A DNA stretch of 51,020 nt from Methanospirillaceae archaeon. Lineage in GTDB: Archaea; Halobacteriota; Methanomicrobia; Methanomicrobiales; Methanospirillaceae. A program made the position numbers and the translations under genes. This document shows positions 1-7,700 of this stretch, in pieces. Positions within the stretch are counted from its first letter, which is position 1. The number at the start of each line of letters is the position of its first letter. The stretch lies in assembly GCA_016926505.1 (NCBI GenBank), contig JAFGOM010000085.1, positions 1 through 51,020 of the forward strand. The letters run 5' to 3'. The notes beneath the pieces were generated by a model that saw nothing but the letters and a program-made list of their open reading frames with translations, did not search any database and had not been told where the DNA came from.

Positions 1-2
1 GA

Positions 3-73
3 TGCACCGACCGGGAATTGAACCCGGGCTATTGGCTTGGAAGGCCAAAGTCATACCACTAGACCATCGATGC
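3..73 (-). tRNA. tRNA-Gly (anticodon UCC)
   Basis: Read on the minus strand this folds as a complete cloverleaf. The 7-bp acceptor stem pairs GCATCGA with TCGGTGC, including one G-U pair. The anticodon arm is TTGGC-CTTCCAA-GCCAA, giving anticodon TCC at 39-41, and the T arm carries GGTTCAATTCC. The discriminator base is A, as expected for archaeal tRNA-Gly, and no CCA is encoded. A TATA-like stretch on the minus strand lies near 87-95. The gene is divergent from the HAD gene that follows. Confidence 0.95.
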
Positions 74-197
74 CGCGTTGCCTTACCATATACGGCGTGT
101 TCGTTCTTAACATTTTGTATTCTCCCCCAAATCAGACCAGGGAAAGAAACCGTTCATGGGAAAATGATCATGTAATAGCAACCCTAACGATTACGTA

Positions 198-980
198 ATG
201 AAGATCCGTGGAATCCTTATCGATATCGACGGGGTGATACGCACTGCAGGGAAGAAGATACCCGGAGCAGAAGAGACAGTAGGTTTCCTCAAACATCATG
301 ATATCCCGTTCCTTCTTCTCTCAAATACCACGAGAACATGCAGGAAGACAATTGCACGAAACCTCGTCTCCGCTGGCATCGCTGTCTCTGTAGGGGATAT
401 CCTCACTCCCGCTGCAGCGGCAGTCCGGTACCTGAAAGGAAAAGGAATTGCCGAATGCTCACTCCTGGCAACCGGGGATGTCGACACTGACTTTGCCGAT
501 GAAGGAATCACCATACGCAATGATTCTTCTGTCATCATCGTAGGGGATGCAGGAGATAATTTTACGTACCCGTCACTGGTCTCTGTTTTTCGCCAGGTCT
601 TACAGGGTGCTGAACTCATCGCTCTTGAACGTGACCGGTACTGGATGGATACTGATGGCCTTACCCTTGCTGCCGGTCCTTTCGTAGCCGGCATCGAGTA
701 TGCAACAGGGGTATCTGCCCGGGTCATGGGAAAACCATCTCCCTCTTTTTTTGAGCAGGCCTGTGATGCAATCGGTATGCGATCCGATGAATGTATCATG
801 GTCGGTGATGATATCTACTCAGATATCGGTGGTGCGCAGGCAGCAGGTATCAGGGGATTTCTGGTGACGACAGGGAAGTATAACAAAGAGACCGTGGCAG
901 CATCAGGGATCACTCCCCATACCGTAATAGACTCAATTGCCAGCCTCATCCCTTCCCTGCAGGCACAGAACCTGTTATAA
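198..980 (+). CDS. HAD-superfamily (class IIA, NagD/HDHD2-like) phosphatase
   Basis: This is a 260-residue soluble hydrolase of the haloacid dehalogenase superfamily. Motif I is IDIDG, with nucleophile Asp9 and acid/base Asp11. A Ser/Asn-rich motif II (LLLSNTTRT) follows near residue 40. The C-terminal motif is MVGDDIYSDIGGAQAAG, beginning at Met201, and supplies the magnesium-binding acids. The large central cap and the length fit the class IIA group of NagD, phosphoglycolate and HDHD2-type phosphatases. The substrate cannot be told from sequence; sugar phosphates or phosphohistidine/pyrophosphate are typical. The ATG start is the first in frame. The gene is 43 bases upstream of the SufB/D-like gene on the same strand, so the two may be co-transcribed. 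Confidence 0.85.
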   Translation: MKIRGILIDIDGVIRTAGKKIPGAEETVGFLKHHDIPFLLLSNTTRTCRKTIARNLVSAGIAVSVGDILTPAAAAVRYLKGKGIAECSLLATGDVDTDFADEGITIRNDSSVIIVGDAGDNFTYPSLVSVFRQVLQGAELIALERDRYWMDTDGLTLAAGPFVAGIEYATGVSARVMGKPSPSFFEQACDAIGMRSDECIMVGDDIYSDIGGAQAAGIRGFLVTTGKYNKETVAASGITPHTVIDSIASLIPSLQAQNLL

Positions 981-1023
981 ACCGAAGTGAACTGCGCTAA
1001 CAAATTCGAAATGAAAGGAGCAT

Positions 1024-2142
1024 ATGATGTCTGATTCAATACAGCAGATGAATGACCTCAATGAGGAAGATCGGAAAAGACTCGAACTCGCCGGTCTTGA
1101 ACCTGACATGAAGAACAGGTCAGGCAGTTTCTTCCAGAAAGACCAGGAGATATGCCAGATTGCATCAGACTGCCAGGGGATCGAAGTCCTGGGTTTCGCT
1201 GATGCCCTCTCCCGGTACCCATGGGTATCAGACTACATCTGGCGCGCTGTCGCAAAGGACAAAGATAAATACACCCGGTACATTGCGAAACAAAACGATC
1301 CCAAGGGATTTGTCATTATCGCCCGGAAGGGAAGCAGGACTATCTACCCAATCCAGGCATGCCTCTTCCTCTCCGATTCCCCGGTCCAGCACGTCCATAA
1401 CATCATCATCGCCGAGGAGGGAGCTGAACTGCATGTCATCTCGGGCTGCACGAGTGCATCGGCAAAGAAAAGCGGTTCACATATCGGGGTTACCGAGATC
1501 TATATCGGTAAGAAAGCGAGGGTTACCTCAACCATGATACACAACTGGGGTGAGAATATCTCGGTCTTCCCGAGGAGTGCAACAATCATTGAGGAGGAAG
1601 GAATATTCCTCTCCAATTACGTCTGTATGCAGCCGGTACGAATGATCCAGATGTCTCCCATAGCACATCTCAATGGAAAAGGAGCCGTTGCACGATTTTC
1701 AAGTATCGTTGTCGGAACAGAGAAGAGCATGATGGATCTTGGATCGGTTGCAGTCTTAAACGCTCCCGGGGCCAGTGCTGAACTCCTGACCCGTGCCATC
1801 ACCACCGGCGGGACCATCATCTCCCGGGGCCGTGTCGATGGCAGAGTTACGGGTACAAAAGCACATATTGAATGCAAGGGACTCATACTCAGAGATGGTA
1901 TCATCCATGCCATTCCTGAGATCCGGGGTGAGGTCGTGGATACTGAACTCTCCCACGAGGCAGCGGTTGGAAAGATAGCAAAAGAAGAGATAGAGTACCT
2001 GATGGCACGGGGTCTCTCTGAAGAGACGGCAACCGCAACTATCATCAGGGGATTTCTTGATGTAAAGGTAGATGGACTGCCACAGGCACTTCAGCAGCAG
2101 ATCGATGCTGCCATCGATGCCGCGGAAAAATCTGGTTTTTAA
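1024..2142 (+). CDS. SufB/SufD-family Fe-S cluster assembly protein
   Basis: The 372-residue protein has the beta-helical SufB/SufD core. This shows in the repeated short beta-strand segments and in typical family phrases such as VHNIIIAEEGAELHVISGC (about residues 123-141) and TKAHIECKGLILRD (about 279-292). SufB/SufD proteins form the scaffold of the SUF system with the ATPase SufC and assemble iron-sulfur clusters. Methanogens often have a single SufB/D protein of about this size. No sufC lies next to it here, which is unusual since sufC and sufB are normally adjacent. A good ribosome site (AAAGGAG) sits 4 to 7 bases before ATG codons at 1024 and 1027; either could be used. The neighbours (HAD phosphatase, Pcm) give no functional hint. 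Confidence 0.85.
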   Translation: MMSDSIQQMNDLNEEDRKRLELAGLEPDMKNRSGSFFQKDQEICQIASDCQGIEVLGFADALSRYPWVSDYIWRAVAKDKDKYTRYIAKQNDPKGFVIIARKGSRTIYPIQACLFLSDSPVQHVHNIIIAEEGAELHVISGCTSASAKKSGSHIGVTEIYIGKKARVTSTMIHNWGENISVFPRSATIIEEEGIFLSNYVCMQPVRMIQMSPIAHLNGKGAVARFSSIVVGTEKSMMDLGSVAVLNAPGASAELLTRAITTGGTIISRGRVDGRVTGTKAHIECKGLILRDGIIHAIPEIRGEVVDTELSHEAAVGKIAKEEIEYLMARGLSEETATATIIRGFLDVKVDGLPQALQQQIDAAIDAAEKSGF

Positions 2143-2154
2143 AAAGAACAGACC

Positions 2155-2820
2155 ATGCTGGAAGATGTCGGGACGAGGGAAAAACGCGAACAGATGGTAG
2201 AGTACCAGATACAGGAGAGAGGGATCTGTGATCCCCTGGTTCTCTCTGCCATGCTTACGGTTCCCCGGCATCTCTTTGTCCCGGATACCCTCATCACCCA
2301 TGCTTACGAAGACCGGCCGCTCCCGATAGGATCTGGCCAGACCATATCCCAGCCGTACATCGTTGCCCTGATGACTGCACTGCTGGCAGTACACCCCGGT
2401 GATTCTGTTTTAGAGATCGGAACCGGATCCGGGTACCAGGCTGCGATCCTTGCAACCATGGGAGTCACCGTCATCAGTATCGAGCGCAAAGAGGAGGTAC
2501 TACAGATTGCGGAGAGAAATCTGAATCGTGCAGGTATCAGGGGGGTCAGTCTTGTCAGGGGGGACGGAACAGTAGGTTATCCTTCCCATGCACCCTATAA
2601 AGGAATCATCGTGACCGCAGCTGCCCCGAAGATCCCTGATTCCCTGGTAAACCAACTTGATGACGGCGGTCGCCTCGTAATCCCGGCCGGGGATCGGTAT
2701 ATTCAGGAACTGATACTTGTTGAGAGGAGGGGGGACCGGATCATACAAACCATGCATGGTGCTGTCAGGTTCGTCCCCTTAATCGGAGAGGAGGGTTATC
2801 TCGAAGAATATGATCTATGA
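2155..2820 (+). CDS. pcm: Protein-L-isoaspartate O-methyltransferase
   Basis: This 221-residue SAM-dependent methyltransferase repairs L-isoaspartyl residues that form in ageing proteins. The N-terminal part has the family features VPRHLFVP and GQTISQPYIVALM. The SAM-binding motif I is VLEIGTGSGYQAA, at about residues 84-96. The post-motif region GTVGYPSHAPY followed by ITVTAAAP-like residues (IIVTAAAPKIP) also matches. Its length equals that of archaeal and bacterial Pcm proteins. It starts 12 bases after the SufB/D gene, and its last 11 bases overlap the next gene, so translation of the two is probably coupled. Confidence 0.93.
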   Translation: MLEDVGTREKREQMVEYQIQERGICDPLVLSAMLTVPRHLFVPDTLITHAYEDRPLPIGSGQTISQPYIVALMTALLAVHPGDSVLEIGTGSGYQAAILATMGVTVISIERKEEVLQIAERNLNRAGIRGVSLVRGDGTVGYPSHAPYKGIIVTAAAPKIPDSLVNQLDDGGRLVIPAGDRYIQELILVERRGDRIIQTMHGAVRFVPLIGEEGYLEEYDL

Positions 2821-3436
2821 TATCACCCGTCCCTTACAAAACGGGATGCCATACTATCCCGGTGACCCGGAGCCCCGGTTCCGCTCCATTGACTGTGGGA
2901 AGTACCGCATTAGCAGTCTTTCTCTCTCTTCCCATACCGGAACCCATATCGATGCCCCTGCTCATTATATACAAGGCGGGACACCCGTTGATGAGATAGC
3001 AGTCAGTGTTACCTGCGGGCCCTGCAGGGTTCTTGATATCAGAGGATGTAAAAGACTCGTAACACCAGAGGACCTCCACGGTCTGCAGAAGGGAGAGAGA
3101 AGGGTTCTTTTCAGGACAGGATACAGCTCTGATAATCCTGACACTGATTATCCCGGAATCTCTGCAGAAACTGCACAATTCCTTGTTCAGTCTGGTATCA
3201 GCTGTATCGGGACAGACACTCCCTCAATTGAATCACCTGACGGGGACGGGACGGTGCACCAAGTACTCTGCAATGCAGGTATCCCAATCATTGAGAACCT
3301 GGATCTTGAAGGGATAGATACCGGGAATTATATCCTTGTTGCCCTGCCATTGCGGCTTGCCGGCGGGGACGGTGCACCCTGCCGGGCAGTCCTCTGTACA
3401 GAGCCAAAAACGGGAGACAAACTATGCATATTCTAA
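2810..3436 (+). CDS. Cyclase-family (kynurenine formamidase-like) metal-dependent hydrolase
   Basis: The 208-residue protein belongs to the 'putative cyclase' (PF04199) group that includes KynB formamidases. It opens with the characteristic YDITRPLQNGMPYYPGDP. The metal-binding motif SHTGTHIDAPAHY lies at about residues 45-57. A later segment, GIDTGNYILVALPLRLAGGDGAPCRA, also fits the family end. Members hydrolyse amides or cyclic amides such as N-formylkynurenine. In methanogens the substrate is unknown and no tryptophan-catabolism genes are nearby. Start and stop overlap both neighbours (pcm upstream and the DUF364-like gene downstream), indicating one operon. Confidence 0.82.
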   Translation: MIYDITRPLQNGMPYYPGDPEPRFRSIDCGKYRISSLSLSSHTGTHIDAPAHYIQGGTPVDEIAVSVTCGPCRVLDIRGCKRLVTPEDLHGLQKGERRVLFRTGYSSDNPDTDYPGISAETAQFLVQSGISCIGTDTPSIESPDGDGTVHQVLCNAGIPIIENLDLEGIDTGNYILVALPLRLAGGDGAPCRAVLCTEPKTGDKLCIF

Positions 3437-4038
3437 AGGAAGCAGTACAAAAGGCCGAATTACTGGTGGACGGGTGTGGATATGAAGTGAATGCTGTCAC
3501 TCTCTGCATAGATACGAATACCTGTCTGTGCATGCATGAAGCAGGAGTGACAGTACGGGCATCTTTTGGGGGTCGATCTGCTGATTTTGTCACCGAAACC
3601 CCGACAGAGGCACGAACAAAACTCTCGTACCTGTTTGATGCACCACTCACAAAGCGACTCCAGCAGTCAGCGGCTGCAGCAGTACTGAATGTCCTTTCCG
3701 GGTTTCTCTGTATGTCACGAAGACTGCGTGCGTGTTCTCCTGAGAAACATGAGCCCTGCTTCTCAGAGTTACAGGACAGGATACAGGGAAAAACACTATT
3801 CTGTGCAGGTACTCTTTTTGCCATCAGGGAAGCATTCCCATCACAGATTATCACCGATATCAGCACTGCCGACCTGGTACTCGTGAATGGAGACGGCATT
3901 TTAGGAGAAGATGGACAAAAACTCGGGGATGTACTGGATACAATCCCGAATGAACGGATTCTCTTTATCGGACCCTCGGCAGCAGGAGTCAGCAGTATCC
4001 TGCATCTTGAGCATTTCTGCCCGTACGGGAGAGCATAA
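3424..4038 (+). CDS. Hypothetical protein, probably a divergent DUF4213/DUF364 (putative heavy-metal chelation) family member
   Basis: I do not recognise this 204-residue protein with certainty. Two stretches resemble the DUF4213/DUF364 family. Near residue 83 an Ala-rich helix (LQQSAAAAVLNVLSG) recalls the family's conserved 'AG-x-AALNAL' helix. Near the C-terminus, ADLVLVNGDGILGE and then ILFIGPSAAGVSS match the order of the 'DVVIITG-x-x-LVNGT ... LVGPSTPL' segment. The central Rossmann part looks shorter than usual. Cysteines are frequent (about 9), which could suit metal binding. It overlaps the cyclase gene by 13 bases and precedes glmM by 27. A role in metal or cofactor handling is only an inference from distant family members. 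Confidence 0.5.
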   Translation: MHILKEAVQKAELLVDGCGYEVNAVTLCIDTNTCLCMHEAGVTVRASFGGRSADFVTETPTEARTKLSYLFDAPLTKRLQQSAAAAVLNVLSGFLCMSRRLRACSPEKHEPCFSELQDRIQGKTLFCAGTLFAIREAFPSQIITDISTADLVLVNGDGILGEDGQKLGDVLDTIPNERILFIGPSAAGVSSILHLEHFCPYGRA

Positions 4039-4065
4039 TACGATACAAGATCATACTATACCAAT

Positions 4066-5319
4066 ATGCTGTTCGGTTCATCCGGAATACGGAGGCAGTA
4101 TGACACCGGCCTCCTTGATACCGCACGTAATGTAGGTGCTGTTATTGCCCGTTCTGCAGATACCGTCCTTGTTGGCAGGGATACCAGGACAACAGGTCCG
4201 GCAGTACAGCAGAGCCTCATGGCCGGCATCATGGGAGCCGGGGCAAAGACCTTTGATTGCGGGATTGCACCGACACCATCTGTTGCCTATGGTACACGGT
4301 ACCACGACTGCGGGTGTATGGTAACGGCATCACATAATCCGGAAGAGTATAACGGGATAAAACTTTTCAATCAGGATGGATCAGCATTCTCACCCCTGCA
4401 GCAGTCCCATATTGAGAATACCATTGATAACCCTGAATGGGGTGCCTATGATAACCAGGGCACGCTATCCACCTTTGACTGCATAACGCCTCACACGGAG
4501 GCTATTTTATCAAAAGTATCACTGGAGGAGGGCATGAAAGTTATCGTTGACTGCGGATGCGGTGCCGGATGTGTCATGACCCCACCGATGCTCTCCGAAG
4601 CAGGAGTCCGGGTCCTGTCAATAAACGCAGAACCTTCAGGGTTCTTCAACAGACCTTCCGAACCACTGGAGAAGAATCTTTCCTATATCCCGGCACTTAT
4701 CAGGAAAACGGGATATGCCTGTGCACTGGTTCATGACGGGGATGCAGACCGCCTGATGGCATTTGACGAGAAGGGAAGATATATAAGAGGCGATCATCTC
4801 CTGATCCTCTTTGCCCGGTATCTTCGAGCAAAACGGGTTGTGACCACCTATGATGCCTCAATGGCCATCGAAGAGTTTGCCGAGGTGAAACGGACACCGG
4901 TCGGGGATTCGTATGTTTCAGAGCAACTGATACAGTGGGGTGATCTTGGTGGTGAACCTTCAGGTGCCTGGATATTCCCGGATATCTCGCTCTGCCCTGA
5001 CGGCCCGTATGCAGCAGCCCTTTTCTGTGAGATGGCGGCAGAGTGGCATATTGCAGACGAGATAGATGCCATGCCCGCTTACTCGATTCTCAGGGAATCC
5101 ATACCGGTTCCTGACAGTATTGATATCCTGTATGCATTGGGAGCCACGAATCCCACGGACGGGTTGCGAATGCAGGATGAAGACGGGTGGTGCCTGATAC
5201 GGGCAAGCGGAACCGAACCTAAGGTACGGATCACCGCAGAGGGCATCAGTTCTGAAAGGGCAAAAGAAATGCTGCAAAAGGGCCGTGATCTCGTACGTCA
5301 GGCAAGGCAGGAGCGGTGA
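4066..5319 (+). CDS. glmM: Phosphoglucosamine mutase / phosphomannomutase
   Basis: The 417-residue enzyme belongs to the alpha-D-phosphohexomutase superfamily and interconverts hexose 6- and 1-phosphates. The active-site loop TASHNPEEYNG carries the phosphorylated Ser89. The metal loop is DGDADR at 224-229. The sugar-binding GEPSGAW motif is near residue 301, and the phosphate-binding loop RASGTEPKVRI is near the C-terminus. It starts the cluster GlmM-GlmU-GlmU-GlmS, which strongly suggests glucosamine 6-phosphate as the substrate in UDP-GlcNAc synthesis; phosphomannomutase activity cannot be excluded. Its stop overlaps the GTG start proposed for the next gene. Confidence 0.9.
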   Translation: MLFGSSGIRRQYDTGLLDTARNVGAVIARSADTVLVGRDTRTTGPAVQQSLMAGIMGAGAKTFDCGIAPTPSVAYGTRYHDCGCMVTASHNPEEYNGIKLFNQDGSAFSPLQQSHIENTIDNPEWGAYDNQGTLSTFDCITPHTEAILSKVSLEEGMKVIVDCGCGAGCVMTPPMLSEAGVRVLSINAEPSGFFNRPSEPLEKNLSYIPALIRKTGYACALVHDGDADRLMAFDEKGRYIRGDHLLILFARYLRAKRVVTTYDASMAIEEFAEVKRTPVGDSYVSEQLIQWGDLGGEPSGAWIFPDISLCPDGPYAAALFCEMAAEWHIADEIDAMPAYSILRESIPVPDSIDILYALGATNPTDGLRMQDEDGWCLIRASGTEPKVRITAEGISSERAKEMLQKGRDLVRQARQER

Positions 5320-6536
5320 GAGAAAAGATGATAACATGCCTGATTCTCGCGGCAGGGGAGGGAAAGAGGATGCGTCCCCTCACCGGATCACGACCGAAAG
5401 TGATGATCCCGGTGGCATCCCGGCCGATGATGGAACACCTCATCGGTGTCGTCAGGGATGCAGGGATTACAACCATTGCTATCGTTGTCGGATACCATGA
5501 AGATGCAGTCAGAAACCACTTTGGGAATGGATCGAATCTCGGGGTCACAATAACCTACATCAGGCAGAAAGAACAGCGTGGCACAGGGGATGCACTTCTC
5601 TCGGCAGAATCCCGGATTCATGACCGGTTCTTACTGTTAAACGGAGACATGCTCCTGAAAAAGGAAGATATATCCGCGATTCTTACCGGTAACGCTCCCT
5701 GTATGGCAGTATACTCTTCTGATCACCCCGGGGATTATGGTTTAGTAACCCTCTCTCATACCATGATCAGCTCTTTAGCAGAAAAAACAAAAAAATCAGG
5801 GAGTAACCTCATTAATGCCGGCATGTATCTCCTTGATCCTGATATCTTCCCCTTTCTGCATACCGTTGGTTCGTCACCCCGGGGAGAGATAGAACTGACA
5901 GATGCATTAGAGCATTACATAAAAGAAGGAAGGTTATCATCACACCAGCTCTCGTACTGGTGTGATATGGGTAATCCCTGGGATCTTCTCGCTGCAAATG
6001 AAGCGATGCTGGCTGATTGTTGTACTGATACCAGCAATGCAGTCATTGAACAGGGCGTTACCATTTCCGGCTCTCTCATCGCCGGGAGCGGTACCGTGAT
6101 ACATGCAGGGACATACATCGAAGGGAACTGTATCATCGGAAGCAACTGCAGGATAGGCCCTCATGCCTACATCAGGGGATCAACATCGATAGGGGACTTT
6201 TGTCATATCGGTCATGCAACCGAGATAAAGAACTCGATTATTATGAACAACACGAATGTTCCTCACTTCAGCTATGTCGGTGACAGTATCATTGGAAGCA
6301 ACTGCAACCTGGGAGCCGGAACAAAGATAGCGAACCTCCGTCATGATAAAAAGACCATCCATATTGGTGGAACCGACACACGGCTCAGGAAACTGGGTGC
6401 CATCATCGGAGATAATGTTCTTTTCGGGATCAACTGTTCAGTTAATGTCGGCACGGTTATCGGGAACGGCTGTCTTTTTGCCCCACACAGTTACATCGAT
6501 GGAATGTACGAAGATAACATGAGCATGCGGAGGTAA
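5316..6536 (+). CDS. GlmU-like bifunctional sugar-1-phosphate nucleotidyltransferase/acetyltransferase (copy 1)
   Basis: The N-terminal Rossmann half (about residues 5-230) has the nucleotidyltransferase signature LAAGEGKRMRPLT and the conserved RPKVMIPVA. The metal-binding LLNGDML is near residue 107. The C-terminal half (about 245-400) is a left-handed beta helix of isoleucine-rich hexapeptide repeats and contains ANLRHD, typical of GlmU acetyltransferase domains. The enzyme likely acetylates glucosamine 1-phosphate and/or couples it to UTP. The start is uncertain. GTG at 5316 overlaps the glmM stop, while ATG at 5328 lies 14 bases after a GGAG and begins nearer the usual family start (MITCLILAAGEG). 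It is 1 base from the next paralog. Confidence 0.87.
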   Translation: MREKMITCLILAAGEGKRMRPLTGSRPKVMIPVASRPMMEHLIGVVRDAGITTIAIVVGYHEDAVRNHFGNGSNLGVTITYIRQKEQRGTGDALLSAESRIHDRFLLLNGDMLLKKEDISAILTGNAPCMAVYSSDHPGDYGLVTLSHTMISSLAEKTKKSGSNLINAGMYLLDPDIFPFLHTVGSSPRGEIELTDALEHYIKEGRLSSHQLSYWCDMGNPWDLLAANEAMLADCCTDTSNAVIEQGVTISGSLIAGSGTVIHAGTYIEGNCIIGSNCRIGPHAYIRGSTSIGDFCHIGHATEIKNSIIMNNTNVPHFSYVGDSIIGSNCNLGAGTKIANLRHDKKTIHIGGTDTRLRKLGAIIGDNVLFGINCSVNVGTVIGNGCLFAPHSYIDGMYEDNMSMRR

Positions 6537-6537
6537 G

Positions 6538-7698
6538 ATGCAGGCAGTAATCCTTGCAGGAGGAGAAGGAAAGCGGCTTCGGCCACTCACCCACAACAGA
6601 CCGAAAGTACTCATCCCCCTTGCAAACAAACCAATAATCGGCCATGTAATACAGTCATTGATACAGGCAGGTATTCGCGATATCATCATTGTTGTCGGGT
6701 ACCGGCAGGAGCAGGTTATCAAGTATATAAGCAGTCTGCCTCTGGACATTCAGGTAGTTTTCCAGGACAGGCCTCTTGGGACCGCCCATGCACTCTCGTT
6801 CGCAAGAGAACTGATAAAGGGGAATTTTCTCGTTCTCCCGGGGGACAATTACATTGACGAGGACTCGGTGCGTGCCATTATGAATACACAACCCGATGCC
6901 ATGCTCACGAAGGAACACAGCGATCCATCCAATTTTGGTGTTGTGACGATCCATAACGGGATGATTACCCATATTGTTGAGAAACCGGCCAGTGCTGATC
7001 GTCTTAGCGTCAGTTGTGGGATCTACCATTTCAGGAGAGACGTTATCCATTCTATCACGAAAAAGACATTAACGGAAGAGATAACCGCCTTAATTGATCA
7101 GAAACGAGAGATAAAGGCAATTGAAGCAACAAACTGGCAGGATGCCATCTATCCCTGGGGACTTATTACCTTAAATACGACCCTTCTTAGTGGGATTCAA
7201 CCGCGAAAGGGAGGAACCATCAGTTCCTCTGTAATCATCGAAGGTCCGGTCATCATCGGATCGGGATCCCGTATCGGACCATTCACCCATATCACCGGGC
7301 CGGTGATTATCGGGGATAATACTGATATCGGCTCACATTGCTCAATCGGACCCGGGGTAAGTATCGGGATGCGGACCACTATTGATCCCTATACCTCCAT
7401 CCAGACCTCACTTATCATGAACGACTGCCATATCGGGTCTCGCTCACACCTGTCATCTGCAGTGATCGGTGATGGCTGCACACTCCATAGTGCTGTCATT
7501 GTATCTCCCCTGTCAGGATCGCTTATCATCGATGAGGGGCCTAAGATAACCTCATTCGGAGCAATCATAGGTGATAGTGTCTTTTGTGGACCAGACGTTA
7601 CCATACAGAACAGTATCATCGGAACCAGCGCGACAATAGAGGGGGAAAGAACAAATGTCCGGTCCCGTATTATCCCTGACAAGGGCCTGGTGATCTGA
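6538..7698 (+). CDS. GlmU-like bifunctional sugar-1-phosphate nucleotidyltransferase/acetyltransferase (copy 2)
   Basis: This 386-residue protein is a paralog of the gene just upstream. It begins with the textbook signature MQAVILAGGEGKRLRPLTHNRPK and has LVLPGDNYI as the metal-binding segment near residue 103. The hexapeptide-repeat beta helix fills about residues 220-385, with triplets such as VIIGSGSRIGPF and VIIGDNTDIGSH. It lacks the ANLRHD-like segment present in copy 1, so the two copies may divide labour: one mainly acetyltransferase, one mainly uridylyl- or thymidylyltransferase. That division is inferred. The ATG overlaps nothing, and the gene ends two bases before glmS. Confidence 0.87.
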   Translation: MQAVILAGGEGKRLRPLTHNRPKVLIPLANKPIIGHVIQSLIQAGIRDIIIVVGYRQEQVIKYISSLPLDIQVVFQDRPLGTAHALSFARELIKGNFLVLPGDNYIDEDSVRAIMNTQPDAMLTKEHSDPSNFGVVTIHNGMITHIVEKPASADRLSVSCGIYHFRRDVIHSITKKTLTEEITALIDQKREIKAIEATNWQDAIYPWGLITLNTTLLSGIQPRKGGTISSSVIIEGPVIIGSGSRIGPFTHITGPVIIGDNTDIGSHCSIGPGVSIGMRTTIDPYTSIQTSLIMNDCHIGSRSHLSSAVIGDGCTLHSAVIVSPLSGSLIIDEGPKITSFGAIIGDSVFCGPDVTIQNSIIGTSATIEGERTNVRSRIIPDKGLVI

Positions 7699-7700
7699 AC

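Noticed and set aside
1756-2394. Long minus-strand open frame of 212 residues
   Set aside because: It covers the 3' end of the SufB/D-like gene and the 5' half of pcm on the opposite strand; both have clear family motifs, and the frame shows none.
3288-3899. Minus-strand open frame of 203 residues opposite the cyclase and DUF364-like genes
   Set aside because: No recognisable motif. The plus-strand genes have overlapping starts and stops typical of a real operon.
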